This document shows, in pieces, positions 48,016 through 63,709 of a DNA stretch of 64,000 nt. Within the stretch, counting starts at the first letter, position 1. Every line of letters begins with the position of its first letter. Source of the DNA: Lithospermum erythrorhizon. Taxonomy: Eukaryota > Streptophyta > Magnoliopsida > Boraginales > Boraginaceae. The translations under genes and the position numbers were made by a program. The stretch spans positions 1,178,001 through 1,242,000 of the forward strand of contig JADFUC010001995.1 of assembly GCA_019722365.1 (NCBI GenBank). Reading direction: 5' to 3'. The notes beneath the pieces are model-generated. The model did no database searches. It had not been told where the DNA came from and saw only the letters and a program-made list of their open reading frames with translations.

Positions 48016-49029
48016 CTAGAAAAACTCATCTTCGAAAAGGTCATCAATGTCCCACGTACATGACCCAAAATCATCACTAATTTTACCCCCCAAAACACCA
48101 TCATCATCACAGTAATTGACCCCCAAACCAACTTCAGGCACCATAATTAATTCATCGTACATCAACGGCGACACCTCATCGGCACCAACAAAATCAAACA
48201 TCTCGGACGTCAAACAATTCTCAAATAACATACCTTCATTATTGGAAACTGATTCCACGTCACATGTTTCAAAACGTATCATTTTATCATTTACTGATTC
48301 AAGCTCGTATGTTTCAAAATGTCTCATTTCATCACTCGATGGACCAACATCCTTATTAATATTATCATACCTTAAAACAGAAGTAGGAGAGGAAATGTTT
48401 TGCTCAATTTCAATTAATTTTTCTGCCTCCTCTAAAGCTGGGACCTCATGGGGTACAATAAAATTTGTTAATGCATTAGGACCGCGTAACTCAATGGCCT
48501 TTTTATCATATTCCAAGGCAGCTTCCTCAGCAGTGTCGAAAGTACCCAACCACAACCTGGTCCGCCGCACCGGATCTCTTATCTCCGCCCCATACTTCCC
48601 CCATGGCCGCCGTCTAACGCCACGAAACTTCCGATCATTTACAAAACTACCCTTTTCCCCCTCTCCACTCTCTTTGGGATTACCATGATTGATTTTGTTA
48701 CAATTGTCATAAAAAATTGTTGGTTTCTTGATTTTCCTCTTCCTTTGATGACAAACATTGTTTCTCTCTAAACGTATCTCATTAACATACTTCTTCCACC
48801 GCCGGAGACAACCATCTCCGCCGTGTTCGTCGCCGGAGGAGTCGGTGGCGTCGTAGTCAGTGACGTGGATGCTCACAATCCGTGGATTTCCATGGGGTTT
48901 GGACTTGGTATAGTACTCTGGTTTTGAAGTAATCGTGTGATGAATAGTAAGCTTAATGGATGAATTATGAAATGGACCATTTGTATCTAAGTGTATCTCC
49001 TCCATTTCTTTATGTTTCTTCTTGTTCAT
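48016..49029 (-). CDS. Cytokinin response factor (AP2/ERF group VI), 337 aa
   Basis: A single-exon gene, as usual for ERFs. The AP2/ERF domain covers about residues 133-190, from [20 protein letters not shown] to GPNALTNF. Before it lies the CRF domain: [18 protein letters not shown] at 51-68 and [10 protein letters not shown] at 79-88, which defines group VI CRFs. The C-terminus is acidic and aromatic ([12 protein letters not shown]), as expected of an activation region. Family members bind GCC-box-like DNA in the nucleus and act in cytokinin, auxin and stress responses. Odd point: the AP2 core reads [10 protein letters not shown], where almost all ERFs have G(R/K)WAAEIRDP. The start at 49029 is used; an in-frame Met at 49005 (MEEIHL) is possible. 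Confidence 0.93.
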   Translation of the reverse strand: MNKKKHKEMEEIHLDTNGPFHNSSIKLTIHHTITSKPEYYTKSKPHGNPRIVSIHVTDYDATDSSGDEHGGDGCLRRWKKYVNEIRLERNNVCHQRKRKIKKPTIFYDNCNKINHGNPKESGEGEKGSFVNDRKFRGVRRRPWGKYGAEIRDPVRRTRLWLGTFDTAEEAALEYDKKAIELRGPNALTNFIVPHEVPALEEAEKLIEIEQNISSPTSVLRYDNINKDVGPSSDEMRHFETYELESVNDKMIRFETCDVESVSNNEGMLFENCLTSEMFDFVGADEVSPLMYDELIMVPEVGLGVNYCDDDGVLGGKISDDFGSCTWDIDDLFEDEFF

Positions 49030-50797
49030 TATTCAAGAATGAAAATGAAGATTAGTGAAAAAATCAAGGAAGTGAAACTGTTGAAAAAATCTTGAAATGA
49101 AACGAAGGAAAAAAGAGTCGAATATAATTATTGGTTACCTTAATTATGGTTAGAATTTAGGAGATTTTGGAGGAACTAAAGTGAAGAAATGAAAACGTCT
49201 ATACTCACGTGGAATTTAAATGGTCTTTATAGAAAAAGATTGAAATTTCTCAAGCTAACTACTACGTTATCTAGGTCATTCAGCTTAAATTGCGGGATAT
49301 GTATTAGCGAGTAGTGTACTGATGGTTCTTCGTAAATTAATTAATATCTTTTTTTTTGGCGTTTTCGTATCGAGATAGAAACTTTATTTATCAAATTCTT
49401 CTTAAAAGCATATGTTCAAAAATTATTTTAAAAAAATATTATAAAACTATTTTCAAGACGAATCTAATGATACTAAATTTTTATATTTATTAAAATAATA
49501 GTATTAGTAATTAATGATCAGTTTAACGTGTTAAACATCGAAATAAAAAAAGCTGAATTAATCTGAATTCTTTCTTAGAAAATTGACATGAGAAAATAAG
49601 ATACTACTAACAGTATGATAAATATATGATGAAATTTGTGCACTTGTTTCCATTTGTTAAGGAAACTATATTTATTTTACCTTACTTATACCAATAAAAT
49701 CTATTTATATTATTTTTAAAACGAGATTTCTATTTTTAATTTTTGATTGTGGAATAATATAATGCTCCCTGTATTTTTGTAATTTATGATTTTATGTTAC
49801 CAATTCATGTTCCGTTGAATTTTTTTATTCTTCTCTGGTTTTTAGTTGTCGTTCTAGGTTTTTGCCGTAAATTAAGAAAAAGTAAAAATTGTCTAAAATG
49901 TATTGAGAAAATGTGGGAATATTGATGATTGAAATAATATAGTTGGTTGGTTGTTTATTTCAGAGAGAAAAAATAGTCAGCGTGCATTTGAAAATGTAAA
50001 AATATTATTTATTATCTTCTGGCGACAACTATAAAAAATATTTTTTTTTTGGGTACAAAATGACAATAATAAAAGGAAGGGAGTAACAAGTCATATTTTC
50101 CATATCATGTTATTATATGAGTGATAATTAATGCCATTAACCGAAATGATGTGCCATTGTCGAAATGATCGTTGATACTACCAGCCGAGAAGAGGCGTCA
50201 CGTAGCGATTAAGTCTTCATTAATGTGGGGAGTTTATTAGAGATATTACCAGACAGTCGTGATGGCATGCTAGCGTCTTGTAAGCGGGAGTATACGCGCC
50301 TTTAGAGCTCTGGTTAATGCTACTGGCTGAGATCGAGCGCCAGATGCTCTTGGCGTGGGCTACTTGAAAGAGCGGCCGATATCCATTTGAGATGTGCCTC
50401 GTGGGCCAGCCAAAAAATTTTACAAATATTCCAGCAACTTAGCAGTTGTTTGTGCAATTATGCTGGACATTTATTTGTTGACTTTGGTCAGATCATGAAA
50501 GAAATTAAATTGCGGCAAATTTTCCTTATTTAGTTGTCAAACAAAATTGAAAATGAATGATTGAATGCAAATCCCGTTGAAAATTGTTCGAGAATAATAG
50601 CAAGGCCACGTTCCTTTGTGAATTTTTTTTCTCTTCTTATAAAGTTATCTAGTTTTAAATTTTAATAATTTATCTTATTAATTTTAAAATTAAATATTAT
50701 TTTTCTATCTCGTATATTTTTATAAAAATATAGTAAAGCATTTTATTATATTTTACTATAAATATTACTATACAACTAATTTCAATAAAAAGTATGT
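49030..50797. other. 5' flank of the CRF gene and intergenic sequence
   Basis: AT-rich with one MITE. The stretch 50150-50410 is more GC-rich, but no feature was recognised in it. Confidence 0.4.
49835..50083. mobile_element. MITE, same family as 17.05 kb
   Basis: The left block TTTTTAGTTGTCGTTCTAGG is answered by GGCGACAACTATAAAAAA and GGAAGGGAGTA on the right. The interior has AAAATTGTCTAAAATGTATTG, similar to the 17.05 kb copy. Confidence 0.5.
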
Positions 50798-50802
50798 GAT
50801 TT

Positions 50803-51895
50803 TGATGAAGATGGGAGGAGTCTAAAGTGAATAAAAGAGTGAAGGTATTTTATTTATCTCAAATATAATAGTTAGTAGAACTTGATAGTATTGTCTTTTG
50901 TATAAATAAATGCTTCTTTTACATTAGAAGATATACCTTTTGATTAATATATTTAAGATTTTATATCTTTTATAGAAACTATTTCTAACTTTTTATAGTG
51001 TCTGCGGATATTATTTTAGTATTAGCTTAATTAGCGTAAATATTATTTTTCATTGCATCGACAGTATCGAGAACGAAGGTCTTGATGATGCAGTCATCAT
51101 AAACTTTTCATGATGTCGATGGTGAAATCATGGTAGAAAAGTTTTCGAAGGTAGTTAAGAGTAACCGCGTAAAATATTTGATACAAGGTAGAAGTTGCTT
51201 TGGCGGGGTGAAGCCTCTGAAAATTTCAACTTTGGTGAGGTTGCTATGATGCAAATTTTAGTGAGAAAATATTTCGATGGCTTTTGATCCCAAAGAGAAT
51301 ATTGTGGATTGGAATTTAGCTCCGATCTATTATGTATGATGAAGATGATATTGTCGTCGAAGATGTAGAACAATTCTTTAGTGATCTTTTCATAGCAATC
51401 TTTGGGACTTTGGTGATCTGAGGTCTTGGCATGTACTACTTTGATGATGATAGTGATGTGGAGGCGTCGCCCACCGAAATATAATTGATACACATTACAA
51501 CTATCATGGAGTATAGCATGCGGGAATCCATATTTAGTGGGCAAAAGACATAAAGTTAAGTTTAGCATTAGGAATGTCGTTTGATGATGGAAAAAATGAA
51601 GAGTCGGGTGAGGGCCAGTGCTTTTTATCTGAAGAGATGGTAGAGATGGGATGAGCCTAAAGTGAAGAATAAAGTTAATTATTTTATTTATAAAATCCCA
51701 ATAGTTAGTAGAAGCTTTATAGTAACTTTTGTATAAATAAGTGATTCTTTTCGTTAAAAGATTATATGCGGCTTTTGATTAATATATTTGAGATTTTATA
51801 TTTTTTCTAGAGAATGTGTTCTCTTTTATAGTCTCTGCGGAGATTATTTTTTAGTATTGTTTAGTTAGAATAAATATTATTTTTCCGCTGCATCA
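50803..51895 (+). mobile_element. Short LTR element (TRIM-like), complete, 5-bp target duplication
   Basis: Two direct repeats of about 258 bp (50803-51060 and 51638-51895) begin TGATGAAGATGGGAGGAGTC and TGGTAGAGATGGGATGAGCC. They end TTGCATCG and CTGCATCA. The exact 5-bp repeat GATTT flanks the element at 50798-50802 and 51896-51900. A primer-site-like ACAGTATCGAGAAC follows the 5' LTR, and a purine tract GAAGAGA precedes the 3' LTR. The internal part is only about 577 bp and holds no gag-pol. This fits terminal-repeat retrotransposons in miniature, which depend on other elements for mobility. The LTRs have diverged clearly, so insertion is not recent. A 137-codon open frame lies antisense in the interior. 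Confidence 0.8.
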
Positions 51896-51983
51896 GATTT
51901 GTTTTAGATTGTAAAATTAATCGATTTTATAACTCAAAATCAAAATAGATTTGTTTTAGATTGTAAAATTAATCGATTTTATA
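51896..51983 (+). repeat. 52-bp tandem duplication next to the TRIM
   Basis: A 36-bp block starting GATTTGTTTTAGATTGTAAA occurs at 51896 and again at 51948. The first copy starts exactly at the target duplication of the neighbouring element. Confidence 0.85.
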
Positions 51984-54432
51984 ATGACAAGTATATTCAA
52001 AATGTGTGAAATATATTTGTAATTATTATGACAAAAATATAAAAATAAGATTGAAATTAATAAGTAGATTTAGAATATGTAAATATTCCATGATCCAATT
52101 CGTTCTATATTCGAATTGACAAATCACGATACATTATAGAGGAGCGTGTTCCAACATCATAGTAACCAGACATGGAAGGGTCACGTGAGATACTGGATTT
52201 GCCGGTTAAATCATTTGGTCACTTAGGTTGTTCCCCTTTGCCTTCTTTGACCATTATTTATTTCCCCTTTAATATTTCGTACCAATTATTTATGATAAAT
52301 TTGATTGACGTGCACCTATTTCGTTACGGTTTTCGAGTATTTATTTTTCCTTGTCAACCAAGTTTCATCTTGGGCATCACGCAATTATTACTCATTATTT
52401 TTCAAGCTTAAATACACACGAGATAATGGTACTTTTGAGCTTCGTAAGGATGATCTCAGGTGTGGTGAGAGTAGGTGAGTTTATAATCGTGAGATGTCGA
52501 TTCGATTCTTCACTGTCAGCGATTCTTGTTCGGCGCACCAGGCGTGGTTTTAAATGTTGTGCTCAGCTGAGATTTCACACGAAAATGCAGCGTTTAAAAA
52601 TAGCGATTACTGATTAGTAAAAAATGATAACGTTATTAGTAGGGACTAAATACCAAAAGTTTGAATACAAAGTATGTGCAACTTAATTCTTAGACTTACA
52701 TAAATATTACAAAAATATTCAGTATTTTTAATAAATTATATACTAAAGATAATCATATGTGTAACACTTGTATAATTTAAAAAATTAATTTTGTTTATTG
52801 AAAGTTATAACTTCAAAGATTATTGTATCAACTCGAGGAGTTAAATATCAGTTTTGTTCAATGTAATTATCTCTTAAATACACTATATAGAGTAGTGATT
52901 AAATAATGTTAAACCTATGAATTTTAAAACCAAATTTTTTTATCCAACCAAAGAGTCAAATGGTGGTGTCGCTTTCAATGTTCCGTGACCAAAAGACATA
53001 CTTCTGTACTTTATGAAGAAGCTTGAGTTCCAAGCAAAAGTAAAAATACTCCTAAATTATACATTTATTATTTGTGGCAGTTTTAATTATATCCACCATA
53101 AGTCCTTAAAAGGATTGGTAATTAACCTAACACGCTCTGCAAGTATTGAAATTATACGTGTAATATCACATATCATATAAATTATTACAGGTTTTCTAAC
53201 TTATACCCTTTGAATCTGGGTTAAGGTAACTAATTAAGGAGAACATTTGATCCCAAAAGTTGCGCTACGGCGAGAGCTTTTAATAATGAAATCATTGTTA
53301 AATATATTTAAAGCAGCCATTTAAATTTTCTTTTGATAACGTGCAATATTAAAAATCCAAAATTCTTTGAGCAGTTCATCCTGAAAATCATTGTCGCTTT
53401 CAAGGGGAGCTATGAGCTTCAATTCGGGGGAAGGTTACGGGGGTACAAATACCTTTATGGTGCAATTTTTTTTTTCTTTAATTTCTTGAAAAGTTTTTTA
53501 ATATATACGTATAAGTAATAACTGCAGAAGAGAAATATAATAATAATCTGATACAGAAAGAAATATGAACAAAAAATGATACTTATTTATCTCTTTTAAC
53601 GTTGAGAAATTTGTATGTTTATGCAGTCTAGTATCTTCGGTGTGAGTGCAATATATACTGCAGACGCGTCCCCATGAATTTTATGTTGATTGGATGAATG
53701 GATCGCGAACAACCACAGGTTACTTTGAAATCTTTAACAAAACTTCTACAAAGGCATACATTTTTCCATAGAAATTTATTCGTTCAAGAAAGATTCCATA
53801 AGATGTTGATCGTAAATGAAAATTTGTTTGGAGAAAGAAAAAATGATTCGTATTCATACACATAAAATTATATAAGAAGAAAGAATCTTTGATTTGTTTT
53901 GATGAAAAAAGAAGAGGAAATTTAGTTTTCTAGGTGGCGTTAATTCATTTCCGTCGATGATAGTGAAAAAATCAGCCCATGACCGGCTGCGACCAATTAG
54001 CAGAGTCGCGTTATAAAAATTTATGCAAATTTGCAGCGTATTAGTGTTTGTAGATGATATTTTTCATCCTGCTCATTATGAAAAATGACACTATGAACTT
54101 ATTAGGTCCTATTTTTTATGGCAAACAGGTCACAACTCACAGTCTCACACCATATTTTTTATTACTTGTTTATTACAAAGATAAAATAAATCATTTAATT
54201 GAAAATCGAATATTAAGACTTGCTCAATTAACATTTCAATCGAGAATGTAACAAAACGTTTTCAATGGTAAAAATAAATAACAGTTAGATAAATGTCTTT
54301 GTTCTTCAGGAGAACATATCAATGCTATACTAAATGGTACATTACCAGGCTGAAGACAGGCATACTCAATACTTTTACACAATGCAGGTTACAACATAAA
54401 ATTGTTATAAAAAAGGTTACAATAATAATTAG
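51984..54432. other. Intergenic, nothing recognised
   Basis: AT-rich sequence with short open frames only (for example 52172-52617), none with recognisable domains. The last few hundred bases probably include the 3'UTR of the E2 gene. Confidence 0.4.
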
Positions 54433-57386
<2,954 letters not shown>

Positions 57387-57387
57387 C

Positions 57388-57835
57388 TCTACAATTTCAC
57401 AATAAAAATCCAATCCTTTTCAAATTCAATAAATAAACCATCTTCACAATTTCACAATAAAATCCAATCTTTTTCAAATTCAATAAACCATCTTTACAAC
57501 TTCACAATAAAAATCCGATCTTTCTCAAATTCAATAAACCATCTTTACAATTTCACAATAAAAATCCAATATTTTCCAAATTCAATAAACCATCTTTACA
57601 ATTTCACAATAAAAATCCAATCTTTCTCAAATTCAATAAACCATCTTCACAATTTCACAATAAAAATCCAATCTATTTTCAAATTCAATAAACCATCTTC
57701 ACAACTTCACAATAAAAATCCAATCTTTTTCAAATTCAATAAACCATCTTCATAATTTCACAATAAAAATCCAATCTTTTTCAAATTCAATAAACCATCT
57801 TCACAAATTGACAATAAAAAATTAAAAATCCAAAT
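57388..57835 (-). repeat. Minisatellite, about 50-bp unit, 8-9 copies
   Basis: Head-to-tail copies (plus strand) of a 50-51-bp unit, CATCTTCACAATTTCACAAT plus AAAAATCCAATCTTTTTC plus AAATTCAATAAAC, with few differences between copies. The copy nearest the gene merges with the start codon: its CAT is the ATG of the CDS. Each other unit has, on the minus strand, ATGGTTTATTGA. Confidence 0.9.
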
Positions 57836-57928
57836 TTTTTCAAATTAAATACTAACAAACTGCAAAATCTTGAATTTAACAAACATATATAGGAACATAA
57901 TTATGCAATAATGAGTATAAAACTCACC
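57388..57928 (-). other. Leader intron of the E2 gene
   Basis: Donor GAG|GTGAGTTTTATAC at 57928/57927, acceptor AATTGTAG|AGATGGCTTC just before the start codon. A 5'UTR intron is common in this E2 group. Most of it is the minisatellite. Confidence 0.7.
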
Positions 57929-59544
<1,616 letters not shown>

Positions 59545-60421
59545 TTTCACTAAAGACTTAGTTAACGGATCACTCATTAAAAAATTGTTACCTTTAACCT
59601 GGAACTCTAACTCGACTCAAAAGAAGCAAGTGGTTGTGAACCTAGTATATTGAGCACCAGGCGGCGCCACCCTCCTAACAAACTCACCTCATCTCCTCCA
59701 CTGCATATACACTAGTCTTCTCACATAATTCTTTTCAAGGTCAGCATTTAATCCTACTTATATAAATATTGTTTTTTTTTTACTGCAAATTTCAGTTATT
59801 ACAATGAGTTTGATAGAATTAAGGTATTATTATATGGATTTTTGTTTGATGCCTAGTTAATTAAACTAGTTATTTACCTTATTGTTTGCTTTTTTTCTAA
59901 AAAGATTGGCTAATTGGAAGTATTGTTTCTTTATGTGCTCTATTTGCTTATGGTAATTCATAATCAAATGTTGGGAAAATTATTTGGCATCTTCATTTTA
60001 TTGTGTGTATTTTTTTGGAGTCCAGCAAGAAATTAAATTGAAAAATTGAGGCTCGTACACTGTATAATTTGATAAAAATGCAATCTTTTTATGATTATTA
60101 GTAGCTTTTAGCATGTTTTGTGGACCAATTTTAATGAACAAATTATATTTGTACCATAAAAAAGTAACGAAATTTAATCAAAGATTGTAGAATATTCCAA
60201 ATTTTAATCTATGTTGGCCATAATAAAATATATTGTTGATGGTGTTGATGAAAATAGGTGATAGATTAATGAAGGTGGATAGTTAAGTTACCCGAATGGA
60301 TAATAACTAGATTAAGTTCAAAACAGGCAATCACAAGTTATCCCAACAGTCTGTCACTCGATTTGTAGTAACACTTTGCTGCTTTACTCTCTTGTTTGAG
60401 TTAACGAGTTTTGTAACGCAG
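59545..60421 (+). promoter_or_regulatory. RRP41 leader region
   Basis: A probable non-coding leader exon ends at 59739 (CTTTTCAAG|GTCAGC). A leader intron of about 680 bp would end at TAACGCAG directly before the ATG at 60422. If so, the transcription start lies at most a few hundred bases after the poly-C run. No clear TATA box was found. Confidence 0.5.
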
Positions 60422-62976
60422 ATGGAGTATGTTACACCTGAAGGTTTCCGTTTAGATGGTCGCCGTCCGATGGAGGTATAAGCTCATTCAAATTTCGTCG
60501 ATAATTTTTGTTAATGAAATTGATTGTTTTAATATAATCTTTACATGATTCATAATGATGTATATTTTTAATTTCAGATGAGGCAGCTTCGTGCTGAAAT
60601 AGGCGTTGTTTCAAGAGCTGATGGGTGAGAGTGTCTATTTACTTATAGAGTAGCTACTTTGATATGGAAAACATTGATTTTTAAAATTTTATTTTAAATT
60701 TTTTTATAGCTCTATTTGAAGAAGTTTAATATTTTTACCTGATTGGTAATTGCAGTTCTGCGGTTTTTGAAATGGGTAATACTAAAGTGATTGCTGCAGT
60801 ATATGGCCCTAGAGAGGTATTTTAGTTTTTGTTACTCTAAGCTTTCTTTTGAAGTATGATTATTAGATTTTGTTGTTCATTTGTTTATTGTAGAGGTATG
60901 ATTATAGAGGAATTTGTGACCTTCATATGATTCAAATTTAAGGAATGCAATGTCCTTTCTTGAGATACACTTTATCTTCAGTTTTCAAATGTAAGATTTG
61001 AAAGCAGAATGTGCCTCTCATTGTGCTACTCTCAGTTGAAGAATTAAATCGAGTTTAGGATGGCATGTCATTAATTGTTTGTATCGTTCATAGAGGAAAA
61101 CTTATGTTTGAAGAATGTTTCTTGAAACTATGTCTTCCATCTTTTCAATTTATTAGAATAGGAAGTTTCTCTGTGGAGCTTTGTGTACCAATGGAAAGCG
61201 GTCATAGGGATTTAAAGTTGACTATTTCGTATAATGTAACCAGGTTTCATACATGAGTATTTTAGAAGGTAAGGTTGTTTGAAATAGCTCCATTAACCCT
61301 TTCCATCACATTTTGCTATTGTAGGTGAAAAATAGGAGTGAACAATTGAATGACCAAGCATTGGTAAGAATCTCCTCTTAGGAAGTGACCTTAATCTCAT
61401 CTTGTACATCCTAATCTTAAAGTTATTTCCTATTTGTTATTCAATTCATAGGTACGGTGCGAATATAGCATGGCAAATTTTAGTACCGGCGATAGGAGAC
61501 GTAAACACAAGGGTGACAGGTAATTGCTTGATTACTCATTTACTTTCTATCCTTCAAATCTTCTATTCTCCTCGCGTAAGATTCTAAAGCAGAAGGTTTG
61601 GATATTTTTATTGATAATTTGGATTTTTAAATGGATTTGAAATCTAGTGTTGTGGTCCTGTTTCAAGTTTTGTTTGTCAAATATTTGTACCATACGTTCA
61701 TCAGTTAGTTGCTGAATGTAGATGTTCTTACTAGAAATTGTTCACGGCAAAGTTAAAATGTGTGTTTTAAGCATGTTGTCCCTCAGACCACTTACTTGTG
61801 CTTCACAGGAGATCAACAGAGATTTCTCTAGTCATTCGGCAAACAATGGAAGCTTGCATATTGACCCATCTGATGCCTCGTTCTCAGGTAAAAGATATTC
61901 ACATAAGAAGGATCACATATTAAACAATGGGGGTGTGACAGTTTTGCCTAGTGGTCGAATAAATTGTAGTTAAAGTTAAGATTATGAGTTTCAGTCCATC
62001 TACAATTAGCTATCGCATGACACAGAACAAAAGGATTAAAAAAATTAATTCTTAAAAGAGTGAGTACAAAATAGTTCTCTGCTATAATTTGATGAAATTT
62101 TCTTATTTCAGATAGACATATTTGTTCAAGTTCTCCAAGCTGATGGAGGTAAGCTACAACAGCTTCCACCACCAATTACTAGCTTCTGAATGATCATATT
62201 TCTAGCACTTCCACAAATAAAATTTCAACTGTTACTGTATAAAAAAATTCTTCTTTCATCATATCAATCCTGTTGCATCTGAGAATGTGCCTGATTTTTA
62301 CTATTCTTCAGGAACTAGATCTGCATGTATCAATGCGGCAACTCTGGCTCTTGCGGATGCCGGAATACCAATGTCTGACCTTGTGACGTCCTGTAGTGCA
62401 GGATACCTCAACAACACTCCTCTTCTTGGTAGTACCCTGTTCCCCACAATGCATCACTTGGGCTATATTCACCATTCCATCCGTTTTAATTTGCATGTGA
62501 TCATTCGTTACTTCTGGACAACGTGCATATTTATGTTCATTGTGGTAACAACTTATTTATTGTCAGATCTTAATTATGTGGAGGACAGTGCTGGAGGCCC
62601 TGATGTCACTGTAGGAATTCTGCCCAAATTGGATAAAGTTACTCTTCTTCAGGTTAACTTACGACTTAAGTCTTCTCAGACTGTTTATTTACAAACATCC
62701 GCTGCTTGTTGTCAATTGTTAAACTAGATTTTTGCCAACGCAGATGGATGCTAAATTACCAATGAATATTCTGGAAAATGTAATGCAATTAGCAACAGAA
62801 GGCTGCAAGGCAGTGGCAAATTATATCCGAGAGGTATGCTCTCTAGTCCTATGTCCTATCTTCACCTTGAATTACATTGAATATCCATCTCAGTTGTGTG
62901 TATGACATTCGTTACTTTTCTTGTTCAGGTGCTATTGAACAACACCAAGCAATTAGAGTTCCGAAGGGGTGTGTAG
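60422..62976 (+). CDS. RRP41: Exosome complex subunit RRP41 (RNase PH family)
   Basis: Exons: 60422-60475, 60578-60624, 60756-60816, 61325-61363, 61452-61519, 61809-61887, 62112-62148, 62312-62428, 62567-62652, 62744-62833 and 62929-62976. The total is 726 nt, or 241 residues, the length of plant RRP41. It starts MEYVTPEGFRLDGRRPMEMR, the canonical N-terminus, and has an RNase PH domain (ADGSAVFEMGNTKVIAAVYGPRE; CEYSMANFSTGDRRRKHKGD; LQADGGTRSACINAATLAL). The protein belongs to the hexameric ring of the nuclear and cytoplasmic exosome, which degrades or trims RNA 3' to 5'. In Arabidopsis RRP41 is reported to keep phosphorolytic activity; whether this copy does is inferred. All junctions are GT-AG and in frame. 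Confidence 0.96.
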
Positions 62977-63709
62977 TTCATATCCAGGAGACCGAACAGC
63001 TAACCAGTTGTCTGGAAGCTTGCTAATTTAGTACATGGTCTTTTAGTTGGGATGACTACTTTCTATTTGTGGTATTTAGCAGAGAATTTTAAATTTTGAA
63101 CATTGCAAATTTGATAATTGAGATTCATTTTTGCTAGCTGATAACCAACTACAGTACTGTGTTGTGAAAGACATCAGACCTTGCAGTAGTAGAGAAGAGG
63201 GAGCTAAAAATATCTATATGCAGATAAGTATTGTAATCTGCTACAGAAAAACAATATAACAAACAAACAAACAAAATACTCCAACTGAATCCATGCTTTA
63301 ATGGATTGCAAATTTGCAATACAAACTTACTAAAATAATCTCCAGCAAGAGCATATTCACACACTTTTTAATAAAGATCATTATCAACTGAAATGGCTCT
63401 GTAAGGAGTTTCAACATTATAATCCACTTGATGAATCAAAACTATTGAAAATATCCTAACTACACCGCTTGTTAATCCACAAGCTCAATCTATCTTAAGC
63501 AAAAATGACTTCTTATTTGGCAAGTTCAGAATATTACATCAATATATCTTCAGCTGACCAATCTTTTTATCATCAACTGCAAAAAACAAAAATTGAGATT
63601 GATGAGTTATCAATCACTAAAACTGCCCAATCATTATAAGAAACTCACTAAATTGAATCAATGTTTTACATACCAGCTATCTCTAAGATCAGTATAGTGA
63701 AAATTCATC
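62977..63709. other. 3' flanks of RRP41 and of the next gene
   Basis: AT-rich intergenic sequence between a plus-strand and a minus-strand gene end. Probably two 3'UTRs. No other feature. Confidence 0.45.

Noticed and set aside
48116..48688. 190-codon plus-strand frame across the CRF gene
   Set aside because: Antisense shadow of an intact AP2/CRF protein.
51155..51568. 137-codon frame as a host gene
   Set aside because: It is inside the TRIM interior, antisense to the element, with no recognised domain. Kept only as an observation.
57388..57835. Tandem array considered as a CRISPR
   Set aside because: The units are contiguous, with no unique spacers, in a plant intron. It is a minisatellite.
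59545..59640. Copia C-terminal motif (minus strand SDPLTKSLVKG next to the poly-C run)
   Set aside because: It resembles the Copia 'ADPLTK' stretch, but only a few residues match and the flanks do not continue the similarity.
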